NCBI GenBank assembly: GCA_963797005.1
Contig: CAWCOF010000004.1
Location: forward strand, 1 to 64,000
Length of the DNA: 64,000 nt
Direction: 5' to 3'
Source: AWTP1-13 sp963797005
GTDB taxonomy: Bacteria > Pseudomonadota > Alphaproteobacteria > Rhizobiales > Hyphomicrobiaceae
Shown: positions 52,332 through 62,033 of the stretch, piece by piece
How positions within the stretch are numbered: the stretch's first letter is position 1
How the letters are laid out: every line of letters starts with the position of its first letter
Translations under genes and position numbers: made by a program
Notes under the pieces: generated by a model
Seen by the model: only the letters and a program-made list of their open reading frames with translations
What the model was told of the DNA's origin: nothing
Database searches by the model: none

Positions 52332-52359
52332 CCCTCTCCCCGTTTTCACGGGGAGAGGG
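52332..52359. repeat. Inverted repeat CCCTCTCCCCG...CGGGGAGAGGG
   Basis: A perfect 11-base stem with a TTTTCA loop. A related copy (CCTCTCCCCGTGCC and GGCATGGGGAGAGG) lies at about 52413-52476. Both lie between the metallohydrolase start and the P450 end. Likely dispersed intergenic repeats. Confidence 0.7.
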
Positions 52360-52480
52360 TCGGGGTGAGGGGCAGAAACTGAGCGCGGTGCAAACGGCTG
52401 CCCGTCACCCTAAACCTCTCCCCGTGCCGAAGGCGCGTCTTCGACACGACGCTGGAAGTGGCATGGGGAGAGGGGACACG

Positions 52481-53671
52481 TCACCCGAAACGGATCGGCA
52501 GGCGCCGCGGCCCGCGCACGCTGCCTTCCGACCAGGTCACCTCGCCGGCGAGGCTGAACTCCGGGATGCGCTTCAGCAACTCCTCCACGGCCACCGTCAG
52601 CTCCATGCGCGCCAGGTTGGAGCCGATGCACCGGTGGATGCCGAGCCCAAAGGCGGCATGCCGGTTCTCCTGGCGATCGATGACGACCTTGTCGGCGTCG
52701 GGAAACATCTCCGGGTCGCGGTTGGCGGCCGGGAAGGACAGCATCACCATCTGGCCGGCCTTGAAGGTGCAGCCGTTGATCTCTGCGTCCTTGGCCACCG
52801 CGCGCGCCATGGTGACGGGGGAGTAGGCCCGCAGCAGCTCCTCGATAGCCGTCGGCATGAGTGCCGGCTCGGCGACCAGCCGGCGCCGGTCTTCTGGATG
52901 CGTGGCCAGATGCCAGATGCACGAGCCGATGCCGCTCCAGGTGGTGTCGATGCCGGCCACGAGCAGCAGGCGCAAGGAGCCCAGGACGTGGTTGTCCTTG
53001 AACGGGGTGCCGTCCGGATAGGTCTGCTGCACCAGGTAGCTGATCAGGTCGTCGCGGGGCTCCTTGCGGCGTGCCTCCATGTGCGGGCGGAAGTACTCGG
53101 TCATCTCTTCCAGGCCGCGCATCAGCGTGCTGTAGTCCGTGATGCCCTCGTTCAGGATGGCATTGATCCAGTCGCGGAACAGGTCGCCATCTTCCTCGCG
53201 CACGCCCAGCATGTGGGCGATCACCCTGACCGGAATGTGCTGGGCGTAGTCGGCGGCGGCATCGCAACCGCCCTTGTCGATGAAGGCATCGATCAGCTGG
53301 TTGCAGATCGTGCGCGCCTTCGGCGTCAGCGCCTCGATGGCCTTGGGCGTGAAGGGCGGCAGCAGGACCATGCGCGCAACCCGGTGCCTGGGCGGGTCCG
53401 ACGTGATCGGCGGTGCGCCTCCACCGCTCTCTGGATGCACCTCGCGCACCGCCGTCCGGCGCGAGGAGAAATGCTCCGGGTCGTAGGCGATCGCGCGCAC
53501 GTCCTCGTAGCGGGTCGGCAGGTAGACGCCGCTGAAGCGTTCCGTGTGGGCGATCGGGCAGCGCTTGCGCAAGTCGGCCCAGATCGGGAACGGGTCCTCG
53601 ATCCAGCGCGGGTCCAGATGGTCCCAATCCGTTGCCCAATCGGTGACAGGGGGGCGGGTGCGTTGCTGCAT
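52481..53671 (-). CDS. Cytochrome P450 (first of a tandem pair)
   Basis: 396 residues, bacterial class I P450. The I-helix AGIDTTWSGIGS (usual AGxxTT), the ExxR region (FLATHPEDRRRLVAE nearby) and the heme loop AFGLGIHRCIGSNLARME with Cys ligand near residue 342. Close in sequence to the second P450 next to it (matching stretches in N-terminus, I-helix and heme loop). Nine bases after the second P450; third gene of the fdx-P450-P450 operon. Electron donor is probably the ferredoxin; the reductase is not here. Confidence 0.92.
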   Translation of the reverse strand: MQQRTRPPVTDWATDWDHLDPRWIEDPFPIWADLRKRCPIAHTERFSGVYLPTRYEDVRAIAYDPEHFSSRRTAVREVHPESGGGAPPITSDPPRHRVARMVLLPPFTPKAIEALTPKARTICNQLIDAFIDKGGCDAAADYAQHIPVRVIAHMLGVREEDGDLFRDWINAILNEGITDYSTLMRGLEEMTEYFRPHMEARRKEPRDDLISYLVQQTYPDGTPFKDNHVLGSLRLLLVAGIDTTWSGIGSCIWHLATHPEDRRRLVAEPALMPTAIEELLRAYSPVTMARAVAKDAEINGCTFKAGQMVMLSFPAANRDPEMFPDADKVVIDRQENRHAAFGLGIHRCIGSNLARMELTVAVEELLKRIPEFSLAGEVTWSEGSVRGPRRLPIRFG

Positions 53672-53680
53672 GTTCGACCC

Positions 53681-54859
53681 TCAATTGAACTTGATGGGTA
53701 GCAGGCGCGGACCGCGCACCGTGCCCTCGGACCACGTGACGTCACCGGCGAGGCTGAACTCGGGGATGCGCTTCAACAGCTCCTCGACCGCCACCGTCAT
53801 CTCCATGCGCGCCAGGTTGGAGCCGATGCAGCGGTGGATGCCGAGGCCGAAGGCGGCGTGCCGGTTCTCCTGGCGGTCGATGACCACCTTGTCGGCGTTC
53901 TCGAACATCTCCGGATCGCGATTGGCGGCGGGGAAGGAGAGCATCACCATCTGCCCCGGCTTGAAGGTGCAGCCGTTGATCTCAGTCTCCTTCACCACCT
54001 CGCGCGCCATGGTCACGGGCGCGTAGGCGCGCAGGAACTCCTCGACGGCGGTGGGCATCAGCGCGGGGTCCCTGGCAAGCCGCCGCCGATCCTCGGGGTG
54101 CGTGGCCAGATGCCAGATGCACGAGCCGATCGCGCTCCAGGTGGTGTCGATGCCGGCGATCAGCAGCAGCCTCAGCGCGCCCACGGCGTATTCCTCGCCC
54201 ATCGCCTCGCCGTTGAACTTGGCGGTAACGAGATAGCTGATGAGATCGTCGCCCGGTTTCTCCATGCGCTCGAACACGTGGCCGTTGAAATAGTGGGTCA
54301 TCTCGCCGATGGCGGTCATCAGCTTGGAATTGTCGGTGATGCCCTCCTCGAGCACGGCCTTGATCCACCGGCGATAGAGGTCGCCGTCGTCCTCCGGCAG
54401 GCCCAGCATGTGGGCGATGACGCGCACGGGGATTTCCTGCGCGTACTCCACCGCGCCATCGCAGGTGCCGCGGGCGATGAACTTGTCGATCAGCTCGTTG
54501 GCGATGCCGCGCGCGCGCGGCTCGAGCTTCCTGACGGCGTCGGGCGTGAACGGCGGCAGCAGCACCATGCGGGCTGGACGATGATGCGGGGGGTCGGAGG
54601 TGATGGGCGGCGCCGGGATGCGCGGCGGCGGCGTCTCGCGCACCACCACGCGGCGGGAGGAGAAATGCTCGGTGTCATAGGCGACCGCGCGCACGTCGTC
54701 GTAGCGGGTCGGCAGATAGACGCCCATGAAGCGCTTGGTGTGCGCGATCGGGCACTTGCGCCGGATCTCGTCCCAGATCGGGAACGGATCCTCGACCCAC
54801 TTGGGGTGCAGGTGATCCCAATCGGTGGCCCAGTCCCTGACCGGCGGACGCTCCCCCAT
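53681..54859 (-). CDS. Cytochrome P450 (second of a tandem pair)
   Basis: 392 residues. Same motifs as the neighbour: AGIDTTWSAIGS and AFGLGIHRCIGSNLARMEM, and the same N-terminus DWATDWDHL. Both are full length, so this is a recent tandem duplication with likely separate substrate ranges. Nine bases after the ferredoxin gene stop. The start is the ATG of MGERPPVRDW. Confidence 0.92.
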   Translation of the reverse strand: MGERPPVRDWATDWDHLHPKWVEDPFPIWDEIRRKCPIAHTKRFMGVYLPTRYDDVRAVAYDTEHFSSRRVVVRETPPPRIPAPPITSDPPHHRPARMVLLPPFTPDAVRKLEPRARGIANELIDKFIARGTCDGAVEYAQEIPVRVIAHMLGLPEDDGDLYRRWIKAVLEEGITDNSKLMTAIGEMTHYFNGHVFERMEKPGDDLISYLVTAKFNGEAMGEEYAVGALRLLLIAGIDTTWSAIGSCIWHLATHPEDRRRLARDPALMPTAVEEFLRAYAPVTMAREVVKETEINGCTFKPGQMVMLSFPAANRDPEMFENADKVVIDRQENRHAAFGLGIHRCIGSNLARMEMTVAVEELLKRIPEFSLAGDVTWSEGTVRGPRLLPIKFN

Positions 54860-54868
54860 GGCTCCCCC

Positions 54869-55084
54869 CTAGGTTTCCGTAACGTCGATCGCGAACTCGG
54901 GGCAGTTCGACCGGGCGAGGTGGGCCTTCTCCTCGAGCCCCGGCGGCACGGTGCCATCACCCTTCTCGCGGGCGTTGCCGTACTCGTCGAGCTCGAACAG
55001 CTCGGGCGCCAGCGCCTTGCAGCGGTTGTGGCCCTGGCATTTGTCTGGATCGACGTGAACTTTGAGCTTTCCGGTATCGGCCAC
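54869..55084 (-). CDS. Ferredoxin (3Fe-4S type) for the P450s
   Basis: 71 residues: VHVDPDKCQGHNRCKALAPE and SNCPEFAIDV. Cys at positions about 16, 22 and 60; the residue that would be the second Cys of a CxxCxxC set is His (CQGHNRC), the usual 3Fe-4S P450-partner pattern. It transfers electrons from a reductase to the adjacent P450s. The start ATG is the first gene of the operon. An upstream longer frame is rejected. Confidence 0.9.
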   Translation of the reverse strand: MADTGKLKVHVDPDKCQGHNRCKALAPELFELDEYGNAREKGDGTVPPGLEEKAHLARSNCPEFAIDVTET

Positions 55085-55262
55085 GCGGCGTCCTCCGTGT
55101 GGGTTGCCCTATACGTCAGTTTGGCCCAGCGCCGACGGCGGAGCAAGACGCGAGGTGCGTCTGACGAACCTGTGATGTGTGACGAGTCGGTGAAACGCCT
55201 GGCTCAAGGCCGGTAGCCGCAGCGGGGTCGGCCGGGCGCGTGCCGCGAGAAGCGGACAGGAA

Positions 55263-55487
55263 TCATGCCCGGAAGCGGGCAAAAAACGATCTGACCGCGT
55301 CTTCGCCGGCGTACTCGCCGCGGCGCACCGCTTCCTGGGCCAGCTTGACGCCACGGATCTCCGCGTCGGTCAGCGGCGGATCTTCCTGCGCCGCAATAAC
55401 TTTCAACGCTTGCACAGCGGCTGCCTGCCGTTCTTCCGGCAATTGCCGAATCTTGTCGAAGGCGAGCTCGAGCTGTTCGATGATCAT
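55263..55487 (-). CDS. Small antitoxin-like protein
   Basis: 74 residues: MIIEQLELAFDKIRQLPEER, helix AAVQALKVIAAQE, then DAEIRGVKLAQEAVRRGEYA and FFARFRA. The length and helical, charged pattern resemble antitoxins of the RelB/DUF-type family. No toxin gene lies beside it; it may be an orphan. Overlaps no other real gene. Confidence 0.5.
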   Translation of the reverse strand: MIIEQLELAFDKIRQLPEERQAAAVQALKVIAAQEDPPLTDAEIRGVKLAQEAVRRGEYAGEDAVRSFFARFRA

Positions 55488-55545
55488 GCTTGAAAGATAA
55501 CACGAAAATTGTGGCGGAGCCATCCGGCTCAGCGTGCCGGCCGGC

Positions 55546-57093
55546 TCAGGGCCGGTAGCCGAAATGCGGCCGGCCGGGCGTGCGCAGTGGCGCGGCAAGG
55601 TGCGCGAACCGGCACAGGTACGACCGCGTGCGCGCCGGATCGATGATCTCCTCGATGCCGAAGGCCTCCGCCGTCCTGAGCGGGGATTGCAGCGCGTCGA
55701 GCCGAGCCTCGATCTCCGCGCGTTTGGCGTCGGGATCGGGCGCGGCCTCGATCACGGCGCGATAGGCGGCCTCGACGCCGCCGGCAATCGGCAGCGAGCC
55801 CCACTGGGCCGACGGCCAGGCGTAGCGCAGGAAGGCCGGCGAGCCGTTGCGCTGGCCGAGGCCGGCCATGCCGAAGGCCTTGCGCACCATGACGGCACAC
55901 CAAGGTACCGTCGACTGGCGGATGGCAGCCAGCGCCTGCGTGCCGAAGCGCATGACGCCCGAGGCCTCGGCGTCCTTGCCGATGAGAAAGCCTGGGATGT
56001 CGACAAGGTGCACGACAGGAAGCTGGAACGTCTGCGCCAGGTCGACCATGCGGATGGCCTTGCGGCAGGCGTCCGCGGTCCACGCGCCGCCGTAGTGGTA
56101 GGGATCGCTGGCAAGGATGGCGATCGGCCAGCCGTCGAGGCGGGCAAGCCCCGTGATCACGGATTTGCCCCAGGCCCTGCCGATCTCGAAGAAGCTCCCC
56201 GCGTCGACCAGCGTCTCGACGATCGGGCGCATCTTGTAGACCTTGCGCGGGTTGCGCGGGATGACCGACAGGAGGCTTTCGTCGGATCGCTCGGGGTCGT
56301 CGCCGGCAGGCTCTCTCTGGGTCAGCTCGTACACCGAGGAGGGCAGGTAGCTCAGGAAGCGGCGCGCCCGCGCGAACGCCTCCGGCTCGGTCGCGGTCTC
56401 GTCGTCGATGGTGCCGTTCTTGACATGAATGCTCGTGCCGCCGAGCTCCTCCTTGGTGAGGGTCTGCCCCGTGCGGGCGACGACGGGCGGGCCCGCTGCG
56501 AACAGCTGGGAGGTGCCGCGCACCATCACCGAGTAGTGGCTGCCGCAGACGCGGGCCGCGCCCATGCCGGCGACGGAGCCCAGCCCCAGGGCCACGACGG
56601 GGATCTCGGAGAGCGACTGCAGCACCTCCGTGAACCCCGGCGACTCCGGCACCAGGGTACGGCCGAGGGTCTCGAGATGCTTCACCGATCCGCCGCCGCC
56701 GGTGCCGTCGACGAGACGCACGACGGGTATGCGCCAGCGCCGGGCGGCCGTCTCCGCGAACTGGAATTTCTCGCGCAGGCCGCCGTCGTTGGCACCGCCG
56801 CGTACCGTAAAATCGTCGCCGGTGACGAACACCGGCCGCCCGCCGATGCGGGCGCGGCCGCACACGACATTGGCCGGCGTCAGCGCCACGAGCTCGCCGT
56901 TCTCGTCGTACTGGGGGAAGCCGGCGATGGAGCCGACCTCTTCGAACGAGCCCTCGTCGACGAGGCCCGCAATGCGCTCGCGCACCGTGAGCTTGCCCGC
57001 CGTCTTGTGGCGCGCGACCTTGTCGGGGCCGCCGAGCTCCCGGGCCAGGCGCCGGCGCCGCTCCAACTCGTCGAGTTCGGGTTTCCAGCTCAT
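55546..57093 (-). CDS. Acyl-CoA carboxylase beta subunit (carboxyltransferase)
   Basis: 515 residues from MSWKPELDEL. Two crotonase-like halves: the N-terminal one with AGKLTVRERIAGLVDEGSF, GRPVFVTGDDFTVRGGAND and LVDGTGGGGSVKHLE; the C-terminal one with YKMRPIVETLVDAGSFFEIG, HLVDIPGFLIGKDAE and GSPAFLRYAWPSAQWGSLPI. Such subunits move carboxyl from biotin to an acyl-CoA (propionyl-, methylcrotonyl- or related). No biotin carboxylase subunit is in the window. A longer upstream frame reads into 57288 but lacks family sequence. Confidence 0.9.
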   Translation of the reverse strand: MSWKPELDELERRRRLARELGGPDKVARHKTAGKLTVRERIAGLVDEGSFEEVGSIAGFPQYDENGELVALTPANVVCGRARIGGRPVFVTGDDFTVRGGANDGGLREKFQFAETAARRWRIPVVRLVDGTGGGGSVKHLETLGRTLVPESPGFTEVLQSLSEIPVVALGLGSVAGMGAARVCGSHYSVMVRGTSQLFAAGPPVVARTGQTLTKEELGGTSIHVKNGTIDDETATEPEAFARARRFLSYLPSSVYELTQREPAGDDPERSDESLLSVIPRNPRKVYKMRPIVETLVDAGSFFEIGRAWGKSVITGLARLDGWPIAILASDPYHYGGAWTADACRKAIRMVDLAQTFQLPVVHLVDIPGFLIGKDAEASGVMRFGTQALAAIRQSTVPWCAVMVRKAFGMAGLGQRNGSPAFLRYAWPSAQWGSLPIAGGVEAAYRAVIEAAPDPDAKRAEIEARLDALQSPLRTAEAFGIEEIIDPARTRSYLCRFAHLAAPLRTPGRPHFGYRP

Positions 57094-57336
57094 ATAGGGC
57101 TTGGCTTTCCAACGCGTGCGCAGCGGTTGCTGCGCGCAGCAACACTGGCGTTCGATGCGGCTGCCGTCGCCGAGCGCATTTGACAATTGTTGCCGGGCGC
57201 GGGCAAGCGGCCCGGCTTGCCGGAACAGGCGCAAAAACGGTTGCTGCAAAGAAGAAAGGGAGCCAATTGGGGCTCCCTCGGAGGTCACAAGCGCAGAAGG
57301 CGAATTTGGTGTCGGGCGTGGCGCGAAGCTATCCGA

Positions 57337-58035
<699 letters not shown>

Positions 58036-58144
58036 GATGTTCCTCTCTTCCCAGGTCTCCAGTGGAAACCCGCTGCCCGATGTGTGAGGAGCTAGACGCT
58101 GGTTTTTCCGGCCCAAGCCTTCTCAGCAAGCTAGTCGCCAGAGG

Positions 58145-58159
58145 TTAACAAAACCTAAT
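58145..58159 (-). promoter_or_regulatory. Candidate CtrA box upstream of ctrA
   Basis: TTAA-N7-TAAT on the plus strand (6 of 8 consensus positions of TTAA-N7-TTAA), 110 bases before the ctrA start. Autoregulation is known for ctrA; here it is inferred from this weak box. Confidence 0.35.
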
Positions 58160-58695
58160 GAGCCCTTACGATCACGCGCGTTATTGGACACAATCCAGAT
58201 ACGCTATCGACGACGCGCGATCCCTCAACCGCGCAATACTTCTACCCCCAACGCGGAGCACCACGTTGGCTCGGAAAGCTACGTCACGCGTGTCTTGAAA
58301 CCCGACCCCGACAGCAACCTTCCCTGCCACACGGCCCGGCACCCACCTCCGGGCGGCGTCTGGCAAGGCGCCCAAGGCGCTGCACTCATCTTGTGTAGCT
58401 GATTTGCGACTCGGGCCCTAGAGGGTCGAAAGGAAAAAAGTGGCGTGCCGAGGGCATTGCTCAATACAACGGGTGATTGCGTTGCTTTACCGCAACTTAA
58501 TGGCTCCTATATATAAGGCTAACGGGCTGGGGGAGGCCTTGGGAATGTCGCGGAGTGCTGCGGCGTGGCCAGGGTTTCGACCAACCTGCATGAGGCCTCT
58601 GGCACATCGCTTGCTTAAAACCGTAACAGCAGACAGCAAGACGGCTGGAGCGTCACTGCAAGACGAGTGTTCGAACGTGTAGGGGGTATCGAACA
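58160..58695. other. Intergenic region between ctrA and fliJ
   Basis: About 540 bases between divergent genes; it contains the fliJ promoter at 58599. No other convincing gene or RNA seen. Confidence 0.4.
58599..58616 (+). promoter_or_regulatory. Sigma-54 promoter for fliJ
   Basis: CTGGCAC-ATCGC-TTGCT matches the -24/-12 consensus of sigma-54 promoters (TGGCAC-N5-TTGCW) exactly. It lies about 80 bases upstream of the fliJ ATG. Sigma-54 transcribes late flagellar genes in several alphaproteobacteria. Confidence 0.65.
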
Positions 58696-59073
58696 ATGAA
58701 GCCACGTGATAGCGCGCTTCGTGTGAAGCGGTTCGAAGCCACCGAGCGGGCACGCAAGGTCGCCTCGATCGAGACCATGATTGGCGATTTCGAGCATGTC
58801 GCCGCTGACCTCGCCCGGCAGGTCGCGGCCGAGGAAGAGCGCACGGGCATCAAGGATCCCGCGCACTTTGCATATTCAACTTTTGCCAAGGCGGCGAGCC
58901 TGCGCCGTGCCAATCTGTTGACCTCGGTGGCGGACCTGCGCGTGAAGCTCGAGAATGCCCGGGCCGAGCACGCCGAGGTGCTGACCGAGATCAGCAAGCT
59001 CGAGCCGATTGAGACGCGCGACGTCGAGCGCCAGCTGCGCAAGGCTGATCATCCGGGTGCTGCAATCGGCTGA
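58696..59073 (+). CDS. fliJ: Flagellar export protein FliJ
   Basis: 125 residues, almost wholly helical: KRFEATERARKVASIETMIG, LARQVAAEEERTGIKDPAHF, KLENARAEHAEVLTEISKLE. The length and the charged coiled-coil character fit FliJ, the soluble stalk-like chaperone of the flagellar type III export ATPase FliI. In rhizobial genomes short FliJ genes lie next to ctrA, as here. ATG preceded by GTAGGGGG. Confidence 0.75.
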   Translation: MKPRDSALRVKRFEATERARKVASIETMIGDFEHVAADLARQVAAEEERTGIKDPAHFAYSTFAKAASLRRANLLTSVADLRVKLENARAEHAEVLTEISKLEPIETRDVERQLRKADHPGAAIG

Positions 59074-59121
59074 GCCCGACGGCTGAGTCCGAGGTGGGCG
59101 CCTGATAAGACAGACGTCGGA

Positions 59122-59808
59122 TCAGCGCCGCAGCAGTGACAGCAGGTCGAACCGGTAGTTCATGCCGACGCGCATGATGTCGGCGTCGAGATCGACGTCC
59201 GCACCGGTACCACCCGTGGTGTAGTTGTGGCCCTCGCCATAGTCGAGGTGCTGATATTCGAGCTTGGCCGACCATTTGGGGGTCAGGGCCCATTCCATGC
59301 CCGCGCCCAGTGTCCAGCCGTAGCGCGTTTTGGAGCCTTGGTCGGTCGTGTTGCCGGCATGCACGCGGGCGTAGGCGAGGCCGCCCGTTGCATAGACGAG
59401 CATGCGGTCCATGGCGTAGCCGAAGCGCACCCGGCTCGTGCCAAAATAGCTCACCTCACTGAAGCAGGTGCCAGCGCCGCAGCCCGGGCCGGCACGGCTG
59501 CCATCTGTGTCGGCGAACGAGATGTCGCTGTCGAACCCGTAGACGAGCGCGCCGCGCTGCCACGTCGAGCCCCACATGGCGCCGACGAAGCCGCTCGAGA
59601 AATCGAAAGCGCCCGAGGCAACGCCGCCGGTGAACAGGTGCTCGGTGCTCCAGAAGCTGGCGCCGCCCTGGATGCCCACATGGTAGCCGGCCCACGAGAT
59701 GGCCGGTCGCGCCTCGCCGAACGCCGACTGGGGCCCCGCTGGGCCATCGGCAACAGCAGGCGCGGTGCAAGCCGCCGACACCAGCAACGCTGCAAGGATA
59801 CGTTTCAT
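59122..59808 (-). CDS. Omp25/31-type outer-membrane beta-barrel protein
   Basis: 228 residues from MKRILAALLVSAACTAPAVA (signal peptide). Family patterns in the mature barrel: SWAGYHVGIQGGASFWS, FSSGFVGAMWGSTWQ, RVRFGYAMDRMLVYATGGLA, GWTLGAGMEWALTPKWSAKLEYQHLDYG and the C-terminal strand MRVGMNYRFDLL. Eight-stranded small barrel of the Omp25/31 type. A second such barrel is in the gene read divergently from 60181. Confidence 0.85.
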   Translation of the reverse strand: MKRILAALLVSAACTAPAVADGPAGPQSAFGEARPAISWAGYHVGIQGGASFWSTEHLFTGGVASGAFDFSSGFVGAMWGSTWQRGALVYGFDSDISFADTDGSRAGPGCGAGTCFSEVSYFGTSRVRFGYAMDRMLVYATGGLAYARVHAGNTTDQGSKTRYGWTLGAGMEWALTPKWSAKLEYQHLDYGEGHNYTTGGTGADVDLDADIMRVGMNYRFDLLSLLRR

Positions 59809-60180
59809 GGAGCACCCCCTGAAGGCCACGAATAGCTCTTGGTCGCGACCCTGCGCCGGCGTCCGTTACCGAATTCAGTGGAAGACTGGCGGGTGCGGTC
59901 GGTTTTCCGGGAGGTGTGTCGGGCCGGCTATAGGTGAGGGGCGCGGCAGCGCCAGGACCGCCGCCGCGATGTCCCCGGCGCCTCGTTTTCGATGATCTTC
60001 GCTCAATATCCGGCAAAGGATGGAGTGCAGCTAATCATCTGACATATATATCGATTTTCCTGTGGCTCGGCACTCTGCGCGCGCAGACAAGGAAAGCCCC
60101 CCGAGCAATTGTCCCCGGCCTGACTGCCCCGAATCAACGGCTTCGTTCTCGTACCCGGGGCAATCGGTGCGGGGGTTGCA
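59809..60180. other. Divergent promoter region between two barrel genes
   Basis: About 370 bases between divergently read outer-membrane protein genes; must contain both promoters. No clear motif found. Confidence 0.4.
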
Positions 60181-61908
60181 ATGCGTCCATCTCATGTTGG
60201 TAGCGTCTGCGTGGTTGTTGTTCTCGCGCTGGCCGGCATCGGTCATGCGGCAGCAGATGGCCCACCGTCGCGCGCGGCCGAGGCGGGGCTGCCGGCGGCT
60301 CCCGGCATCACCTGGCAGATCGGCAAGCGCACCTGGTACAGCACCGGCCGTCTCCAGAAGGATCTTTTCGACACCACCGGCTCGGTGCACGTCTCGCAGC
60401 TCTCCTACGAGCACCTGCCCGGCATTTCAGCCGAGCTCTATTTTCGCGGCGAACACCGCTCGGGCGCGTTCGTCAAAGGCTACATCGGCGGCGGATCGGT
60501 GAGCGGCGGCAAGATGAACGATGAGGATTTCCCGCCCCTCACGGTGCCCTATTCGAACACCCGCCAGGAGCACAAGGACGGCTCGCTGGTCTATGGCAGC
60601 ATCGACCTCGGCTACACCTTCTGGCAACGGGGAGGCTTCTATGCCGGGGGCCTGAAAGACGGGGCCGTCCTCACGCCAAGCCGGCGTCTGGGCGCGTTCA
60701 TCGGCTATCACCATTGGCGCGAGCGGCTCAACACCTACGGCTGCACCGATGTCAGCGCAGGCCTTGTCTGCGACCCGGCCATTCCGTCCACGCAGAACAC
60801 GCTGGACAACGAGGCCATCTGGCACTCGCTGCGGCTGGGCCTCGAGGGTGAGACGCAGCTCGGGCCGCGGGTCAAGCTGACGGGCGAGGTGGCCTACGTT
60901 CGCAGCTGGCTCGACAACACCGACCGTCACAACCTGCGCCGCGATCTCGACGGCCTCAAAGAGGACGGCACGGGCAACGGGGTCCAAGCCGAGATCGTCG
61001 TCGCCTACCAGCTGAGCGAGGCGCTGAGCCTGGGTGTGGGCGCGCGCTGGTGGCACCTGGAGACCAGCGACGGCCATTCGCATTTCGAGGATACGACGGG
61101 TGGCGGCAGTCCGCAGGTCGTCAAGTTCGACACCGACCGGTACGGTGTGTTCCTTCAAGGCAGCTACAAGCTTTCCGGCGCGGCTCGGCAGCCAAGCTCC
61201 CTCAGGCACAGCAATGTCGGAGAGCCGTACATGTGGAACGGTCTCTATGCGGGCCTCAGCTCCGGGTACGGATGGGGGGCGGCAGGGCCGCGCATTTCGG
61301 CCGGCAGCACCGCGGCTGGGACGTCGCTGGCGATCGGCGACGTGCAGCCGGGCATGTCCTACGATGCGGCGGGCTACGTCTCCGGCGGGCAGGCCGGCTA
61401 CAACGTCCACCTCGGCAGTGCGCTCGTCGGCGTGGAAGTCGATTTCGACCTGGCGCGGATCGCCGGCACCGGCTCCATCACCGGCACGCCGAACACCTTC
61501 AACACCACGATCGATCAGCGTGTCGACTGGTTCGGCGCCGTTCGCGGACGCCTCGGCCTGTTCCCCGCCACCAACACGATGCTGTTCGCCTCGGGTGGCT
61601 TCGCTTATGGCGAGACCAAGCTCGATGCCGCGGTCGTGGGGCCCGTGGGAACCGCCTGCACGGCGGCCACCACGTGCTCGGTGGGCTCCAATGCCGGCGT
61701 CTCGGTCGGCTGGACGGCAGGCGTCGGCTTCGAATACGCGCTCCGGGGCAATCTGACCCTCAAGGGCGAGTACCTGTTCGTCGACCTCGGCGATCGGTCC
61801 GTGCGCACCCAGGAGACCGCGACCGGCGGCTCGCCGCCCTATGCCTACACCGTGAAATCGGATTTCGACTTCCACCTCGTCCGTTTCGGCGTGAACTACA
61901 AATTCTGA
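60181..61908 (+). CDS. Double outer-membrane barrel: omptin-like half plus Omp25/31-like half
   Basis: 575 residues with signal peptide (VCVVVVLALAGIGHAAA). Residues 40-335 resemble an omptin-type barrel: LSYEHLPGISAELYFRGEHR, KMNDEDFPP (Asp pair like omptin D83/D85), LGAFIGYHHWRERLNTYGC, LTGEVAYVRSWLDNTD, and LETSDGHSHFE (Asp-x-His like D210/H212), ending QGSYKLSG. Residues 350-575 form a separate Omp25/31-like barrel: YMWNGLYAGLSSGYGWG, FASGGFAYGETKLD, VGFEYALRGNLTLKGEYLFV, terminal VRFGVNYKF. Both are outer-membrane folds. The fusion is unusual; the omptin resemblance is inference. Frame is intact throughout. Confidence 0.65.
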   Translation: MRPSHVGSVCVVVVLALAGIGHAAADGPPSRAAEAGLPAAPGITWQIGKRTWYSTGRLQKDLFDTTGSVHVSQLSYEHLPGISAELYFRGEHRSGAFVKGYIGGGSVSGGKMNDEDFPPLTVPYSNTRQEHKDGSLVYGSIDLGYTFWQRGGFYAGGLKDGAVLTPSRRLGAFIGYHHWRERLNTYGCTDVSAGLVCDPAIPSTQNTLDNEAIWHSLRLGLEGETQLGPRVKLTGEVAYVRSWLDNTDRHNLRRDLDGLKEDGTGNGVQAEIVVAYQLSEALSLGVGARWWHLETSDGHSHFEDTTGGGSPQVVKFDTDRYGVFLQGSYKLSGAARQPSSLRHSNVGEPYMWNGLYAGLSSGYGWGAAGPRISAGSTAAGTSLAIGDVQPGMSYDAAGYVSGGQAGYNVHLGSALVGVEVDFDLARIAGTGSITGTPNTFNTTIDQRVDWFGAVRGRLGLFPATNTMLFASGGFAYGETKLDAAVVGPVGTACTAATTCSVGSNAGVSVGWTAGVGFEYALRGNLTLKGEYLFVDLGDRSVRTQETATGGSPPYAYTVKSDFDFHLVRFGVNYKF

Positions 61909-62033
61909 AGCTGCCCGTTCGCGCTGATCGGCGCCGCCGACTTCTCACAGGCCGAGGCGTGGCCGCTGTCCGGGCGCCGCGACGCGGCCTAGGTTGCCCC
62001 GGCGATGGTTGTGCGCAAGGGGGAGCGCAGGGC

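Noticed and set aside
53834..55216. Plus-strand ORFs over the P450s and ferredoxin
   Set aside because: Opposite-strand shadows of genes with clear heme and iron-sulfur motifs.
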